Source: Campylobacter concisus (GTDB taxonomy: Bacteria > Campylobacterota > Campylobacteria > Campylobacterales > Campylobacteraceae). From it: a stretch of DNA of 64,000 nucleotides. The stretch lies in assembly GCF_001891085.1 (NCBI RefSeq), contig NZ_JXUP01000012.1:1-64000 (forward strand), written 5' to 3'. The notes under the pieces were generated by a model that ran no database searches, was not told the origin of the DNA, and saw nothing but the letters and a program-made list of their open reading frames with translations. The position numbers were made by a program, and so were the translations under genes. How positions within the stretch are numbered: position 1 is the stretch's first letter; the number at the start of each line of letters is the position of its first letter. Below are positions 41,738 through 53,234 of the stretch, piece by piece.

Positions 41738-43852
41738 TTAGTTTTCAGAGATAAGAGTCTTTTTCTTACACTTTGTACACTCTATAAATGTGCCTTTTTT
41801 AAGCTCTTTTTTTATCATATCGCCACCACATTCGTCGCATTTTTGCTCAACTGGCTCGTAGTTTGAGATGAAGTCGCATTTTGGATAGTTAGCACACCCG
41901 TAAAATTTACCGCGCCTGCTATATCTCTCGACGATCTCGCCGCCGCATTTTGGACATGGTACGTCAAGCTTTTTAAGCTCGCGTTTTGGCTTAGCTGCCC
42001 CAGTAGTGCCTGTCTCTGCGCTCTTTTCATTATCTTTTGCGATGTTTCTTGAGTATTTGCATTTTGGGAAATTTGAGCAAGCGATAAACTCGCCGTATCT
42101 GCCCTTTCTAAGCACTAGCTCGCTTCCACACTCTGGGCACTTCTCGCCGATTGGAGTGGCTGTTTTTAGGCTTTTTATGCCAGTTTTGCCAGCGCTTATT
42201 TTTTCCATAAATGGATAGTAAAAGTCGCTTAGTACCTTTTGCCAGTCAGCCTTATCAAGCGCGATTTCATCGAGCTTTTCTTCAAGATGTGAGGTAAATT
42301 CGCTATCAACGATATTGCTAAAGTGCTCTTCCAAAACGCCTATCATGCTAAATGCGATCTCGTTTGGTATGAGCTGCTTTTTCTCAACCCTCACGTAGTC
42401 TCTTGAAGTTAGCAGTGTGATAGTCGGTGCATAGGTACTTGGGCGACCGATGCCTAGACTCTCTAACTTCTTAACAAGTCCAGCTTCTGAGTACCTGGCT
42501 GGTGGCTCGGTGAAATTTTGCGTGCTTTTTATGCTTTGCAAGCTCATCTCGTCGCCCTTTTTTAAATTTGGCAAAATTTTATCCTTATCAAGCTCGCCAT
42601 AAACCTTGTAAAAGCCGTCAAATAGCACCTTTCTGCCACTTATTTTAAATTCGCCTTTTTCGCTTGCGACATAGACATTTTGCGTTTGGCTCACACATGC
42701 GCTCATTTGGCAGGCTAAAAATCTATTGTAGATGAGCGTGTAGAGTTTGAGCGCGTCTTTTTCTAAAAATTTAGCGGCAATTTGCGGTGTGAAGTTTAAA
42801 TTTGTAGGGCGGATCGCTTCGTGGGCTTCTTGCGCGCCTTTTGAGCTTGTCGTGTAGCTTATCGCTTTGGCCGGCAGATACTCTTTGCCGTAGTTTTGCA
42901 ATATATGCTCTCTAGCGGCCGCGACAGCCTCTTTGGCTAAATTTAAGCTATCCGTTCTCATGTAGGTGATCGCACCCATGAAGCCTTCGTTTGTTTGTAC
43001 GCCTTCATAGAGGCTTTGTGCGATCATCATTGTCTTTTTAGGGCTAAAGCCAAGGCGGTTGCTCGCACTTTGCTGAAGAGTTGAGGTCATAAATGGTGGG
43101 CTTGGCTGTATCTTTCTATCTTTACTCTCGATCTCACGGACGCTAAATTTCTCATTTTGTAAATTTTCGATGATGTATTTTGCGCGGTCTGGGTTTTGGA
43201 TAGTGAGCTTTTCGATCTTTTGGTTTTCAAATTTAACCAGCTCAGCGTCTAAATCTTTTTTGAAAATGGTGTCAATAGTGTAGTATTCAACTGGCTTAAA
43301 CGCCTGAATTTCACGCTCGCGGTCAACTATTATTTTTAGCGCTGCACTTTGCACACGTCCAGCGCTTAAGCCTTTTTGTATCTTTAAATTTAAAAGTGGG
43401 CTTAGCTTGTAGCCAACGATGCGGTCTAGCAAGCGCCTTGTTTGCTGGGCATTGACGCTGTTCATATCGACGTGTCTTGGGCTTTTTAGAGCGTTTTGTA
43501 TGGCGCTTTTGGTGATCTCGTGAAAGACGATGCGAGGTAGACTGGTTGGCTCTTTGCCGATGGCGTTTGCGATATGAAACGCGATCGCCTCACCCTCTCT
43601 ATCCTCATCGGTCGCGAGGTAAATTTCATCTGCAGCTTTGGCGAGTTCTTTTATCTCTTTTACAATAGCGGAGTGATCACTGCTGATGCGGTACTCTGGG
43701 GTAAATTTATCATCCTCTATCTTGATGCCAAAGCTTGTTTTTGGCAGATCTCTGATGTGACCTTTTGAGGCGATGACGTTGTAATTTTTGTCTAGGAAAT
43801 TCTTTATTGTCTTTGCTTTTGCGGGGGATTCTACGATAATTAAGCTCTTCAT
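41738..43852 (-). CDS. topA: DNA topoisomerase I
   Basis: A type IA topoisomerase that relaxes negative supercoils. The 704-residue protein has the TOPRIM domain at the start (SLIIVESPAKAKTIKNFL, then EIYLATDEDREGEAIAFHI, about 75-93), the active-site tyrosine in AITYMRTDSLNLA (about 294-306), and three C-terminal Cys4 zinc ribbons: CPECGSELVLRKGRYGEF, CPKCGGEIVERYSRRGKF and CDECGGDMIKKELKKGTF, each with its second Cys pair following. All key residues look intact. A -10 box lies at 43882. Confidence 0.97.
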   Translation of the reverse strand: MKSLIIVESPAKAKTIKNFLDKNYNVIASKGHIRDLPKTSFGIKIEDDKFTPEYRISSDHSAIVKEIKELAKAADEIYLATDEDREGEAIAFHIANAIGKEPTSLPRIVFHEITKSAIQNALKSPRHVDMNSVNAQQTRRLLDRIVGYKLSPLLNLKIQKGLSAGRVQSAALKIIVDREREIQAFKPVEYYTIDTIFKKDLDAELVKFENQKIEKLTIQNPDRAKYIIENLQNEKFSVREIESKDRKIQPSPPFMTSTLQQSASNRLGFSPKKTMMIAQSLYEGVQTNEGFMGAITYMRTDSLNLAKEAVAAAREHILQNYGKEYLPAKAISYTTSSKGAQEAHEAIRPTNLNFTPQIAAKFLEKDALKLYTLIYNRFLACQMSACVSQTQNVYVASEKGEFKISGRKVLFDGFYKVYGELDKDKILPNLKKGDEMSLQSIKSTQNFTEPPARYSEAGLVKKLESLGIGRPSTYAPTITLLTSRDYVRVEKKQLIPNEIAFSMIGVLEEHFSNIVDSEFTSHLEEKLDEIALDKADWQKVLSDFYYPFMEKISAGKTGIKSLKTATPIGEKCPECGSELVLRKGRYGEFIACSNFPKCKYSRNIAKDNEKSAETGTTGAAKPKRELKKLDVPCPKCGGEIVERYSRRGKFYGCANYPKCDFISNYEPVEQKCDECGGDMIKKELKKGTFIECTKCKKKTLISEN

Positions 43853-43881
43853 TTATATATAGCCTTTGATTTTTTGGCGTA

Positions 43882-43887
43882 ATTGTA
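43882..43887 (-). promoter_or_regulatory. Probable -10 box for topA
   Basis: The minus strand reads TTTTTGCTACAATTACGCC, a T-run and extended -10 (TGCTACAAT) about 30 bases before the topA ATG. Confidence 0.5.
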
Positions 43888-43967
43888 GCAAAAATAATTT
43901 TTAAAGTATCAAGTCATAAAAAATCAAATCCGTCTTCATTATTTTAAAAATTTTTCATTCATGCCTA

Positions 43968-43994
43968 TAAAGTTTTTAGAAAATTTCACGATAT
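43968..43994 (+). promoter_or_regulatory. Sigma28 (FliA) promoter of flagellin
   Basis: TAAAGTTT (43968-43975), a 13-base spacer, then CGATAT (43989-43994). These match the -35 and -10 elements of flagellar sigma28 promoters. The ATG of flagellin is at 44044 with AAAAGGATTT between, so late-class flagellar control is expected. Confidence 0.7.
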
Positions 43995-44043
43995 AGTTTT
44001 TGTGCGACAAGAAGTCGTAACTAAAAAATTAAAAGGATTTACA

Positions 44044-45549
44044 ATGAGTTTTCGTATTAACACAAACGTAAACGCACTTAACACACACGCTAACGCAGTT
44101 AGCAACAACACTGACCTATCTAAGTCACTTAACAAACTTAGCTCAGGTCTTAGGATTCAAACAGCTGCAGATGATGCTTCAGGTCTATCTATTGCAGATA
44201 GCTTAAGAAGTCAAGCTTCAGCTTTAGGTCAAGCTATTGCAAATGGTAATGATGCTATTGGTATCATTCAAGTTGCCGATAAAGCTATGGACGAGCAGCT
44301 AAAAATTCTTGATACTATCAAGACAAAAGCTACTCAATCAGCTCAGGACGGCCAAACAACTCAATCACGCCAAGCATTGCAAGCTGATATCGTTCGTCTA
44401 ATGGAAGAGCTTGATAATATCGGTAACACTACTTCATTTAACGGTCAGCAACTACTAAACGGAACATTCTCTAATAAAGAATTCCAAATAGGTGCTTACT
44501 CAAACCAAACTGTTAAAGCAAGTATTGGTGCGACTACATCTGATAAGATCGGTCTTACACGTTTTGAGAGTTCAAGACTACTTACAGCTATGGGTGAAGT
44601 AAACCTTAAATTCTTAAACGTTGATGGTGTAAACGATGTAGGTGTTACAGGCGCTACTATCTCAACAGGTATCGGTAAAGGTCTTGGTGCCCTAGCTGAG
44701 AATATCAACAAAGTTGCTGATAGAACAGGCGTTAGAGCTACAGCTGATGTTACTTGGAAAGCAAGTGCTGCTATTGGCGGTGGTTTAATTCAGTCTTTAA
44801 CAATCAACGGTGTTAAAATTGGCGACTTAGAAGTTAAAGCAAATGATGCAAACGGTGCACTTGTAAATGCTATCAACTCTGTAAAAGATCAAACTGGTGT
44901 TGAAGCTTCTGTTGATGCTGAAACAGGCAAAATGGTATTAACAAGCCGTGATGGCCGTGCTATCGTAGCTTCTGGTAAAGACATCTCAAAGGGTCTTGGC
45001 GGTAAAGGTGCAGCTGCTAAAGGTACATCTTTAACCGGTTTCGTAGGTAGACTAAACCTTGTTCGTCTTGATGGTAGAGATATCAAGCTAAATGCTGGTG
45101 GCGTTGCTAAACTATCGCTAGCATTCTCTGCTAATGGTGGTGCTCAACAATCAGTATCTCTAAGAGATATAAGAGGACAAATAGATAAAACCCTAGCAAC
45201 AGCTATGGGCTTCCAAAGAATGAGTGGAGCTTTATCAGTAGCTCAATCCGCTGGTGTTATGACACTTCGCGGTGCGATGGCTGTTATGAGTATCGCTGAG
45301 TCTGCTCAAAAAACACTAGATCAAGTTCGTTCAGACCTTGGTTCAGTTCAAAACCAACTTCAAGCTACAGTTAATAACATCACTGTAACTCAAGTTAACG
45401 TAAAATCAGCAGAATCTCAAATCAGAGATGTTGATTTTGCTAGCGAGTCTGCTAACTTCTCAAAACATAACATCCTAGCTCAATCAGGTGCTTATGCTAT
45501 GAGTCAAGCAAACAGCGTACAACAAAACGTAATGAAGCTTCTACAATAG
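44044..45549 (+). CDS. fla: Flagellin
   Basis: The flagellar filament protein, 501 residues. I start at ATG 44044 ([19 protein letters not shown]), with AAAAGGA upstream; an in-frame ATG at 44002 lies inside the promoter region. The N-terminal D0/D1 block has [20 protein letters not shown] (about 33-52) and [21 protein letters not shown]. The central variable part (about 180-400) is rich in Gly, Ala and Ser/Thr, the likely target for pseudaminic acid O-glycosylation. The C-terminal block ends with [15 protein letters not shown]. The sigma28 promoter and the pse operon support the role. flaA versus flaB cannot be told; only one copy is in the window. Confidence 0.95.
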   Translation: MSFRINTNVNALNTHANAVSNNTDLSKSLNKLSSGLRIQTAADDASGLSIADSLRSQASALGQAIANGNDAIGIIQVADKAMDEQLKILDTIKTKATQSAQDGQTTQSRQALQADIVRLMEELDNIGNTTSFNGQQLLNGTFSNKEFQIGAYSNQTVKASIGATTSDKIGLTRFESSRLLTAMGEVNLKFLNVDGVNDVGVTGATISTGIGKGLGALAENINKVADRTGVRATADVTWKASAAIGGGLIQSLTINGVKIGDLEVKANDANGALVNAINSVKDQTGVEASVDAETGKMVLTSRDGRAIVASGKDISKGLGGKGAAAKGTSLTGFVGRLNLVRLDGRDIKLNAGGVAKLSLAFSANGGAQQSVSLRDIRGQIDKTLATAMGFQRMSGALSVAQSAGVMTLRGAMAVMSIAESAQKTLDQVRSDLGSVQNQLQATVNNITVTQVNVKSAESQIRDVDFASESANFSKHNILAQSGAYAMSQANSVQQNVMKLLQ

Positions 45550-45573
45550 TAGGAACTGAGTGAAGTTTCCTCG

Positions 45574-45599
45574 AAAACGTAATGAAGCTACTGCAATAG
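45574..45599 (+). repeat. Duplicate of the flagellin 3' end
   Basis: AAAACGTAATGAAGCTACTG-CAATAG repeats the last 26 bases of the flagellin gene (45524-45549) with only two differences, and still encodes NVMKLLQ then stop. It lies 24 bases after the real stop codon. It is best read as the tail of a lost second flagellin gene. Confidence 0.65.
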
Positions 45600-45621
45600 T
45601 TTCATTAAGGTTTTAGATAGA

Positions 45622-45646
45622 GGCTTTGTCGCAGCAACAAAGCCTT
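45622..45646 (+). terminator. Stem-loop after flagellin
   Basis: A perfect 9-bp stem, AGGCTTTGT with loop CGCAGCA and ACAAAGCCT. No T run follows, so it may be an mRNA-stabilising hairpin and not a terminator by itself. Confidence 0.45.
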
Positions 45647-45681
45647 AAGAGTGTTAATGCTTTTACAATACGCAAACCCAC

Positions 45682-45709
45682 GCCCCAGAGTTTAACTTTG
45701 GGGCTTTAT
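45682..45709 (+). terminator. Rho-independent terminator after flagellin
   Basis: GCCCCAGAG with loop TTTAA and CTTTGGGGC forms a 9-bp stem (one G-T pair) followed by TTTATCT. It should end the flagellin transcript. Confidence 0.75.
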
Positions 45710-45796
45710 CTACTAAAATAAATAGTAATGTATCTATTTTATCTTTGCTCTAGTGGTTTATAATGGGTTGTGTTATAAATTTATAATTGTGATAGA

Positions 45797-45818
45797 GGCT
45801 TACTAAAACTAGTAAGCC
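45797..45818. repeat. Perfect inverted repeat near the end of the pse/maf operon
   Basis: GGCTTACTA, loop AAAC, TAGTAAGCC, a perfect 9-bp stem 45 bases beyond the stop of the maf gene. On the minus strand there is no T run after it, so termination of the operon here is only a possibility. Confidence 0.45.
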
Positions 45819-45862
45819 AAATAAAAAGACTGTAAGTAAAATAATTCTATTTACAAATTAGC

Positions 45863-47884
45863 TTATATACTCAGTATAAAATTTTCTTTTGCTTTTCCTA
45901 TCTCGTTTTTAGTTATTAGTTTTCTCTTTTTTAGCTCAGCAACAAGTGCTTTTGAAGCTTTTTTAGTAACTTCAATGTCGGCATTTAGTCCGCCAGCTGC
46001 GGAGAACATCCAGTATTTGTGCATATTTACCCACATAAGAAGCTTATTAGTTTTTTGGATAGTTGTGTCACTTGGCGCTACAGAAATTTTTGCAAGCTCA
46101 AGTTCTTGATAATAGACTGAAATTTGCAATATATTATCTACATATTTTTGATAATTACGTTTCGCGATTACATCTTTTAGTTTATCTATCTTTTTTGTTA
46201 TTTTAAGAAGCTCATCAAAGTGCTTTTTTTCTATTTTATTTTCTTTATTGAGCTCAAGCAATTTATCTATACTAGGCACTACTTCTAAAAAGACTTTTTC
46301 TATTTGTTGTTTGACTTCACTTTGAGCTTTTATCTTTGCAAGTATGACTTTATAAGCTTTTAAAAGGTTTTTATTTACCGTCGTTTCACTGTCTTTTTTG
46401 ATATTAGGCAGTTTTTTAATCTCTTTGTCTTTGCATAGCTCATACATTACTTCTAAAAACGGCCTTTCTATAGTTCCTTCTATTCTAGCACCACCTTCGG
46501 TACAGTTATATGATTTTATATTCTCTAAGCTTGATTGGGCGATGTCATTTTCAAACTGGTTTTTAAATAGAGTCCAAACATACGTTGTTTTAACCTCTCC
46601 CTCTCCGCCATAAGCTTTAACATATAAATTTTCATCCGCTTGCGCAAAAGCGTGACCTTTTGCATGGCTCGCCCCATCTTTACCAAATGCTAGATCCTGT
46701 CCTATGAAAACGATATTTTTATGTCCTAAGACATAGGCTAGCTGGTAGGCCATGTTTGCACAACTATGTCCTACGCCCAAATACCCATATCTTTTTAGAC
46801 CAAACATATACTCCTCTTGTTGAGGTCTCATGGTTAGCACTAGTTTTCTTGGCAAGATGTTTTTAATAGTTTGTTTGTGTGTAACTGAGGCAACAACAAA
46901 GTGTATATTATCATCAATGTTTGGATGCTTTTTTTCAAAAAAACTAGAAGTTGGTTCTATTCTTTCAATCGACATTACATAATCAGGCTTGATATCATGC
47001 CTTGCAAGGATTGGATAAGAGGCATCAACGCTTATAATGCTAACATATGGAGCAAATTTTTTAAGTGTATTAAGCTGTTTATCTAGGCTTGGACCAGTTG
47101 ATACAATTATAGCTGTATCCATAAGACCATATCTTTTTTTAACAAGACTTGTGTAGCAATAATTGCTAATCATGGGTACTAAATTTTCACAATTTTGTCT
47201 TGTGCCTAATAAAAGATCGTCTATGCTATTGCCGTGAGCAACTACTATTTGAGAAAATGCTCTTGTAATCTCTTTATTTATTCTTATGTAGTCCTCTTCA
47301 AATTGATCATAAAAAGGCATATGAATCATAAGATTATCATAGGTTTTTGCATATGAGTTTAGTTTTGCTTCTGTAACCAGATAATAAAAATGTGTATAGG
47401 TTGCAAATTTTGAATAAAAAAGTATTATCTGCCCACTTTCTAGTTCGCTTGATAGATCAATAACGTTTAAAACAAGATATATGATCTCGATCTCTGGCTC
47501 TATGACCACGATTTTTTGGTGTGTTTCATTTTTTGCTAATGCTTTATAGAGTACGCCATTGCCTAGTCCATAAAAAAATAGTATCGGATAACGTTTATAG
47601 TCACTTTCTATATCTTCAAGTAGCTTTAAAATGTCTGCTCCAGGATTTTCATAGATATATTTAAAAGTATGCTTGTTTATTAAATTTATATCAATTGGAT
47701 CTTTTCCTATAAAAATTTCATAGTCTTCATTACCAGCAATAGACCAAAGCCTTGCTGCTAGAATTTCATCTTGTTGAAATAGTGCTTGAAGATTTTTTTG
47801 AAAGATAGGATTTTGGATATTTGATACATTATCTTTAGATGGTTTTGCCTTTTTATTAGATGCCTTATCGTTTTTATTGTTCAT
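45863..47884 (-). CDS. Motility accessory factor (flagellin glycosyltransferase)
   Basis: A 673-residue Maf/PseE-type protein thought to transfer pseudaminic (or legionaminic) acid to Ser/Thr of flagellin. The central DUF115/MAF domain (about 200-450) has AIIVSTGPSLDKQLNTLKKF (about 251-270) and VVASVTHKQTIKN, followed by VFIGQDLAFGKDGASHAKGH with AYGGEGEVKTTYV. The N-terminal region (about 25-190) and the helical C-terminus are family-like but variable. The gene overlaps pseI by four bases and ends the pse operon, opposite flagellin. Maf genes are often phase-variable; no long homopolymer is seen in this one. Confidence 0.85.
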   Translation of the reverse strand: MNNKNDKASNKKAKPSKDNVSNIQNPIFQKNLQALFQQDEILAARLWSIAGNEDYEIFIGKDPIDINLINKHTFKYIYENPGADILKLLEDIESDYKRYPILFFYGLGNGVLYKALAKNETHQKIVVIEPEIEIIYLVLNVIDLSSELESGQIILFYSKFATYTHFYYLVTEAKLNSYAKTYDNLMIHMPFYDQFEEDYIRINKEITRAFSQIVVAHGNSIDDLLLGTRQNCENLVPMISNYCYTSLVKKRYGLMDTAIIVSTGPSLDKQLNTLKKFAPYVSIISVDASYPILARHDIKPDYVMSIERIEPTSSFFEKKHPNIDDNIHFVVASVTHKQTIKNILPRKLVLTMRPQQEEYMFGLKRYGYLGVGHSCANMAYQLAYVLGHKNIVFIGQDLAFGKDGASHAKGHAFAQADENLYVKAYGGEGEVKTTYVWTLFKNQFENDIAQSSLENIKSYNCTEGGARIEGTIERPFLEVMYELCKDKEIKKLPNIKKDSETTVNKNLLKAYKVILAKIKAQSEVKQQIEKVFLEVVPSIDKLLELNKENKIEKKHFDELLKITKKIDKLKDVIAKRNYQKYVDNILQISVYYQELELAKISVAPSDTTIQKTNKLLMWVNMHKYWMFSAAGGLNADIEVTKKASKALVAELKKRKLITKNEIGKAKENFILSI

Positions 47885-48912
47885 ATCAAATCCTCCTTTG
47901 TTAATCTCTCGCTAAATTTTATATCTCTTTTTGCTTTTTTGCCGATCAGCTCTTTTAGAAATTTAGGGTGTAAGCCATATCCTGGGCGCACGCTCCTTAT
48001 ATTTTGCTCGCTAAAAATTTCACCCTTTTTTATATCTGCACTTGCATAAAGCGAGCGTGAAAATCTCCTGTTTAAAACCGCTTTTTCATCTAGCTCGTAG
48101 TTTACCACGCCCAAAAGCTCCTCAGCCTCTCTAACGCATTTTGTCATAAGAGTAAATTCGCTCTCATCAAGGCTAAATGCGCTATCAACGCTTTTTACGC
48201 TTTTATCAAGTATAAAATGCTTTTCAATTATCCTAGCACCCAAACTAACCGCAACAACCGGAGCTGTCACACCTAATGTGTGATCTGAAAAGCCGACCTC
48301 TACGCCAAATTTCTCTCTCATATCAGCTATCGTTTGTAAATTCATGCCATTTAGCGGTGCTGGGTAGCTTGAAGTACACTTTAAAAGAGCAATATCGCTA
48401 TTGCCTGCATTTTTACAAATTTGCACCACATCTCTTATCTCTTCTTCATAGGCTATGCCAGTTGAGATGATAATGGGCTTGCCTTTTTTAGCTATAAACT
48501 CTACAAAATCATAGTCCGTTACCTCAAAACTTGCGATCTTGTAAGCTGGCGGGTTAAACTGCTCTAAGAAGTTGGCGTCGTCCTTGCAAAATGGGCTTGA
48601 AAAGCAGATAAGCCCTTCTTCTTCTGCTACTTTAAAAAGCTCAGCGTGCCACTCTCTTGGCGTTAGCGCCTCTTGATAAAGCTCGTATAAATTTCTCTTG
48701 TCCCAAAGTCCGCCTTTTATGACAAAGTCGTCCAGGTGCGAATTTAGAGTCAAACTATCAGGCGTATATGTCTGAAGCTTTATCGCGTCAGCTCCAGCGC
48801 GCTTAGCTGCCTTTATCGTATCTACCGCCGTTTTTAGGCTGCCGCTGTGATTAGCGGAGAGCTCTGCTATTATAAAGACCTTTTTGTCTGTATCAAAATT
48901 TCCTATTTTCAT
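47881..48912 (-). CDS. pseI: Pseudaminic acid synthase
   Basis: A NeuB-family enzyme that condenses the 6-deoxy sugar from PseG with phosphoenolpyruvate. The 343-residue protein has the NeuB barrel (about 1-265) with ELSANHSGSLKTAVDTIKAA, then IKLQTYTPDSLTLN, and VGFSDHTLGVTAPVVAVSLG (about 211-230) followed by IEKHFILDKS. A C-terminal SAF antifreeze-like domain (about 285-343) includes SLYASADIKKGEIFSEQNIR. It overlaps maf and lies three bases after pseH. Confidence 0.93.
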   Translation of the reverse strand: MKIGNFDTDKKVFIIAELSANHSGSLKTAVDTIKAAKRAGADAIKLQTYTPDSLTLNSHLDDFVIKGGLWDKRNLYELYQEALTPREWHAELFKVAEEEGLICFSSPFCKDDANFLEQFNPPAYKIASFEVTDYDFVEFIAKKGKPIIISTGIAYEEEIRDVVQICKNAGNSDIALLKCTSSYPAPLNGMNLQTIADMREKFGVEVGFSDHTLGVTAPVVAVSLGARIIEKHFILDKSVKSVDSAFSLDESEFTLMTKCVREAEELLGVVNYELDEKAVLNRRFSRSLYASADIKKGEIFSEQNIRSVRPGYGLHPKFLKELIGKKAKRDIKFSERLTKEDLI

Positions 48913-48915
48913 CCG

Positions 48916-49374
48916 TTAGTCCGTTTTATTTTTAAGCTCAAGATAGCTAAACTCGTCATCTTTTGCATAAATCTTAAAGCCAAAATTTTTATAAAGTGCG
49001 AGTGCTTTTTCGTTGTTATTATAAGCTTTTGCCTTTAGCAAGTTAACCTTTAGCGTAAAAAAAGCGTAGTCTTTTATGAGATCAAGCAGCTTTTTGCCCA
49101 CACCTTTTAGCTCTGGGTTTTTATAAACACCAAATTCGCAACTTTCTTTCGTTATATCAACAAAGCTTATCACTCCGATAAATTTGCTCTCATCTTTTAC
49201 TAGAAAATAGATCTTATCTTGAATGCTCTTTAATCTCTCTAAAAAAGCAAAATGCTCCTCTTTACCAACGCTTTTGTTTTTCATAAATTTGGCTATACGC
49301 TCATCGTTTCGCCACTTTAAGACTATCAGCTTTTGCTCGCCACTAAGCGAGGTAAAATTTATAAGCTCAAGCAA
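48916..49374 (-). CDS. pseH: UDP-sugar N-acetyltransferase PseH
   Basis: A 152-residue GNAT acetyltransferase that acetylates the 4-amino group of the altrose-type intermediate in pseudaminic acid synthesis. WRNDERIAKFMKNKSV (about 22-37) is typical of PseH, and the acetyl-CoA loop is ELKGVGKKLLDLIKDYAF (about 89-106), with AYNNNEKALALYKNFGFKIY at the C-terminus. It overlaps pseG by 16 bases and is translated in the operon. Confidence 0.88.
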   Translation of the reverse strand: MLELINFTSLSGEQKLIVLKWRNDERIAKFMKNKSVGKEEHFAFLERLKSIQDKIYFLVKDESKFIGVISFVDITKESCEFGVYKNPELKGVGKKLLDLIKDYAFFTLKVNLLKAKAYNNNEKALALYKNFGFKIYAKDDEFSYLELKNKTD

Positions 49375-50231
49375 ATTTCATCTCCCCAGTAGGCTTCATG
49401 GCCATTTTCTTTAAGCCAAGCAAAGATCTCTTTTTGATTATCAGCTACGCAAACGGCTTTAAATTTAGCTCCCAAAACGTAAGCTTCATTTACAAGCGAG
49501 CTTGCTGTTATGATGAGCATTTTGGCTTCGTTCATGAGCTTTGCTACGTTTTTACTATCCACAAAAAGGCTAAAATTTTCGTTTTTACTAGATATCTCTT
49601 TTAGAACGCTTAAGTTTTTATTTCCGCTAGTTGTTATGACGGCTGTTTTTAGCTTTTTAAGAAGCAGTTTTTCTGAAATTTTAGCGCTTAGCCCTGAAAT
49701 ATCAGTGCCTCCAAGAATGATAGCGTAGTCGTAAATTTTCTCCCTTTTTGCCTGCGCTTCTTCATAAAACTCATCTCTAACTAGCAAAAACTTACCCCCA
49801 CAAAATACCCCGCAGCCTTTTTCTACCAGCCCTTCATATCTTGCTTTTTGCGCATATAAATTTACGTTTAAAATGTAGTCTGAGCAATGTTTTTCATAAG
49901 TGTCGTCAAATGATAAAATTTTAACGCCAGTTTTTTCTTTTATAGCTCTTTCGTTTTCAAAGCTAAAGCCGTAGTGGTCGATGATAAGAAGCTCAAATTT
50001 ATTATCTTTTATAAGCTCGCAAAGCTCATCTATCTCGCCACTTCTTAGGGTAAATTTGGGGTAGTTTATCTCATCAAAAATGTCACCATCTAGCCTCAAA
50101 GACGCAAATGAGATGTTACTAAATTTTTTAGCAAGCAAAAGGTCTCGCCTGATGTGCCCATGCCCTATCTTGCTGCTACTATCAGCGCGCACGAGCGTTT
50201 TTAGCAAGGGGAGTCCTTTAAATTCTTTCAA
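49359..50231 (-). CDS. pseG: UDP-sugar hydrolase PseG
   Basis: Removes UDP from the diacetamido altrose intermediate before PseI acts. A 290-residue GT-B-like protein. It starts at TTG directly after the pseF stop (TGATTG), with GGAAAG upstream. Family signatures are VRADSSSKIGHGHIRRDLLL (about 14-33), followed by LLIIDHYGFSFENE and ALILGGTD-like YAIILGGTDISGLSAKI (about 167-183). An acid-base His is within HGHIRRD. Overlaps pseH. Confidence 0.88.
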   Translation of the reverse strand: MKEFKGLPLLKTLVRADSSSKIGHGHIRRDLLLAKKFSNISFASLRLDGDIFDEINYPKFTLRSGEIDELCELIKDNKFELLIIDHYGFSFENERAIKEKTGVKILSFDDTYEKHCSDYILNVNLYAQKARYEGLVEKGCGVFCGGKFLLVRDEFYEEAQAKREKIYDYAIILGGTDISGLSAKISEKLLLKKLKTAVITTSGNKNLSVLKEISSKNENFSLFVDSKNVAKLMNEAKMLIITASSLVNEAYVLGAKFKAVCVADNQKEIFAWLKENGHEAYWGDEICLSL

Positions 50232-50909
50232 TCAGATCTTTCCATTATTTATCAAATAAAGCTTTTTAGCAAACTCAAAATCCTCTAGCGTGTCGATGTC
50301 ACAGACTAAATTTCTTGGCAGCAAATATGCTTTTGAATGTGGCGCAAACAAAGCACTGCACTCCAGCCAAGCCTCTTTTTTGCCAAAATAAAATGCCCCA
50401 GCGTCATGAAACGCAGGCTCAAGATCTTGTGAGCGTGTCTTTTCAAACTGCGGATAAAACATGCTAACTCTAGCATTTTCATCAAGTTTTATAGCCCTTT
50501 GTATAGGGAAATCAAACGCAGTCGCTGAAAATAAAAATTTACACTCCTGCTTTTTAAACTCTCCTGCGGCCTCTTTTAAAATTTCAGCCGTTATGAGTGG
50601 TGCTGTCGCGTAAAGGCAGCAGACGTCAAAGTCAGAATTTACGCGCCTTATCGCGTCTTTTACCACGTCAGTGCTTGTCGCGTAGTCATCGCTTAGGCTC
50701 GCATCTCTAAAAAATGGCACGCTAGCTCCAAATTCTCTAGCCACATTTGCGATCATTTCATCATCGGTGCTTACGATCACTTCGCTAAAAACTTTAGAAT
50801 TTAACGCAGCCTCGATGCTATATGCGATTAATGGCTTGCCTAAAAAGTCTTTTATATTTTTGCCAGGTATTCTCTTACTGCCGCCTCTTGCTGGTATGAT
50901 GCAGATCAT
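50232..50909 (-). CDS. pseF: Pseudaminic acid cytidylyltransferase
   Basis: Activates pseudaminic acid as CMP-Pse for transfer to flagellin. The 225-residue nucleotidyltransferase begins ICIIPARGGSKRIPGKNIKD (about 2-21), with the CTP-binding glycine loop, followed by VIVSTDDEMIANVAREFGA and LYATAPLITAEIL. Length and motifs match PseF. It lies three bases after pseC and abuts pseG. Confidence 0.92.
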   Translation of the reverse strand: MICIIPARGGSKRIPGKNIKDFLGKPLIAYSIEAALNSKVFSEVIVSTDDEMIANVAREFGASVPFFRDASLSDDYATSTDVVKDAIRRVNSDFDVCCLYATAPLITAEILKEAAGEFKKQECKFLFSATAFDFPIQRAIKLDENARVSMFYPQFEKTRSQDLEPAFHDAGAFYFGKKEAWLECSALFAPHSKAYLLPRNLVCDIDTLEDFEFAKKLYLINNGKI

Positions 50910-50912
50910 TTT

Positions 50913-53035
<2,123 letters not shown>

Positions 53036-53206
53036 CTATTTTTGGGGTATAAATAGCTAAATCTAAATTGTATTTTATAAAAATTTAAGCAAAAGCTATA
53101 CCAAAGTTTTAAAATTTATTAAAAATTTTTTTATCTTTCTAGATTCTATTTCGTCAAATTTTAATTAATGTTTAGAGGAAATCATAAAAGTAGTGTTTAA
53201 AATTTA

Positions 53207-53228
53207 GCCTTTGCAAGGTCGCAAAGGC
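53207..53228 (-). terminator. Stem-loop after dcd
   Basis: A perfect 8-bp stem, GCCTTTGC with loop AAGGTC (plus-strand order) and GCAAAGGC, lies seven bases beyond the dcd stop. The minus strand reads TAAATTTT after the stem, a weak T tract. Confidence 0.55.
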
Positions 53229-53234
53229 ATAAAA

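Noticed and set aside
44002-44043. Upstream in-frame ATG extending flagellin by 14 codons
   Set aside because: It lies only a few bases after the sigma28 -10 box, and the conserved flagellin N-terminus [11 protein letters not shown] with AAAAGGA starts at 44044.
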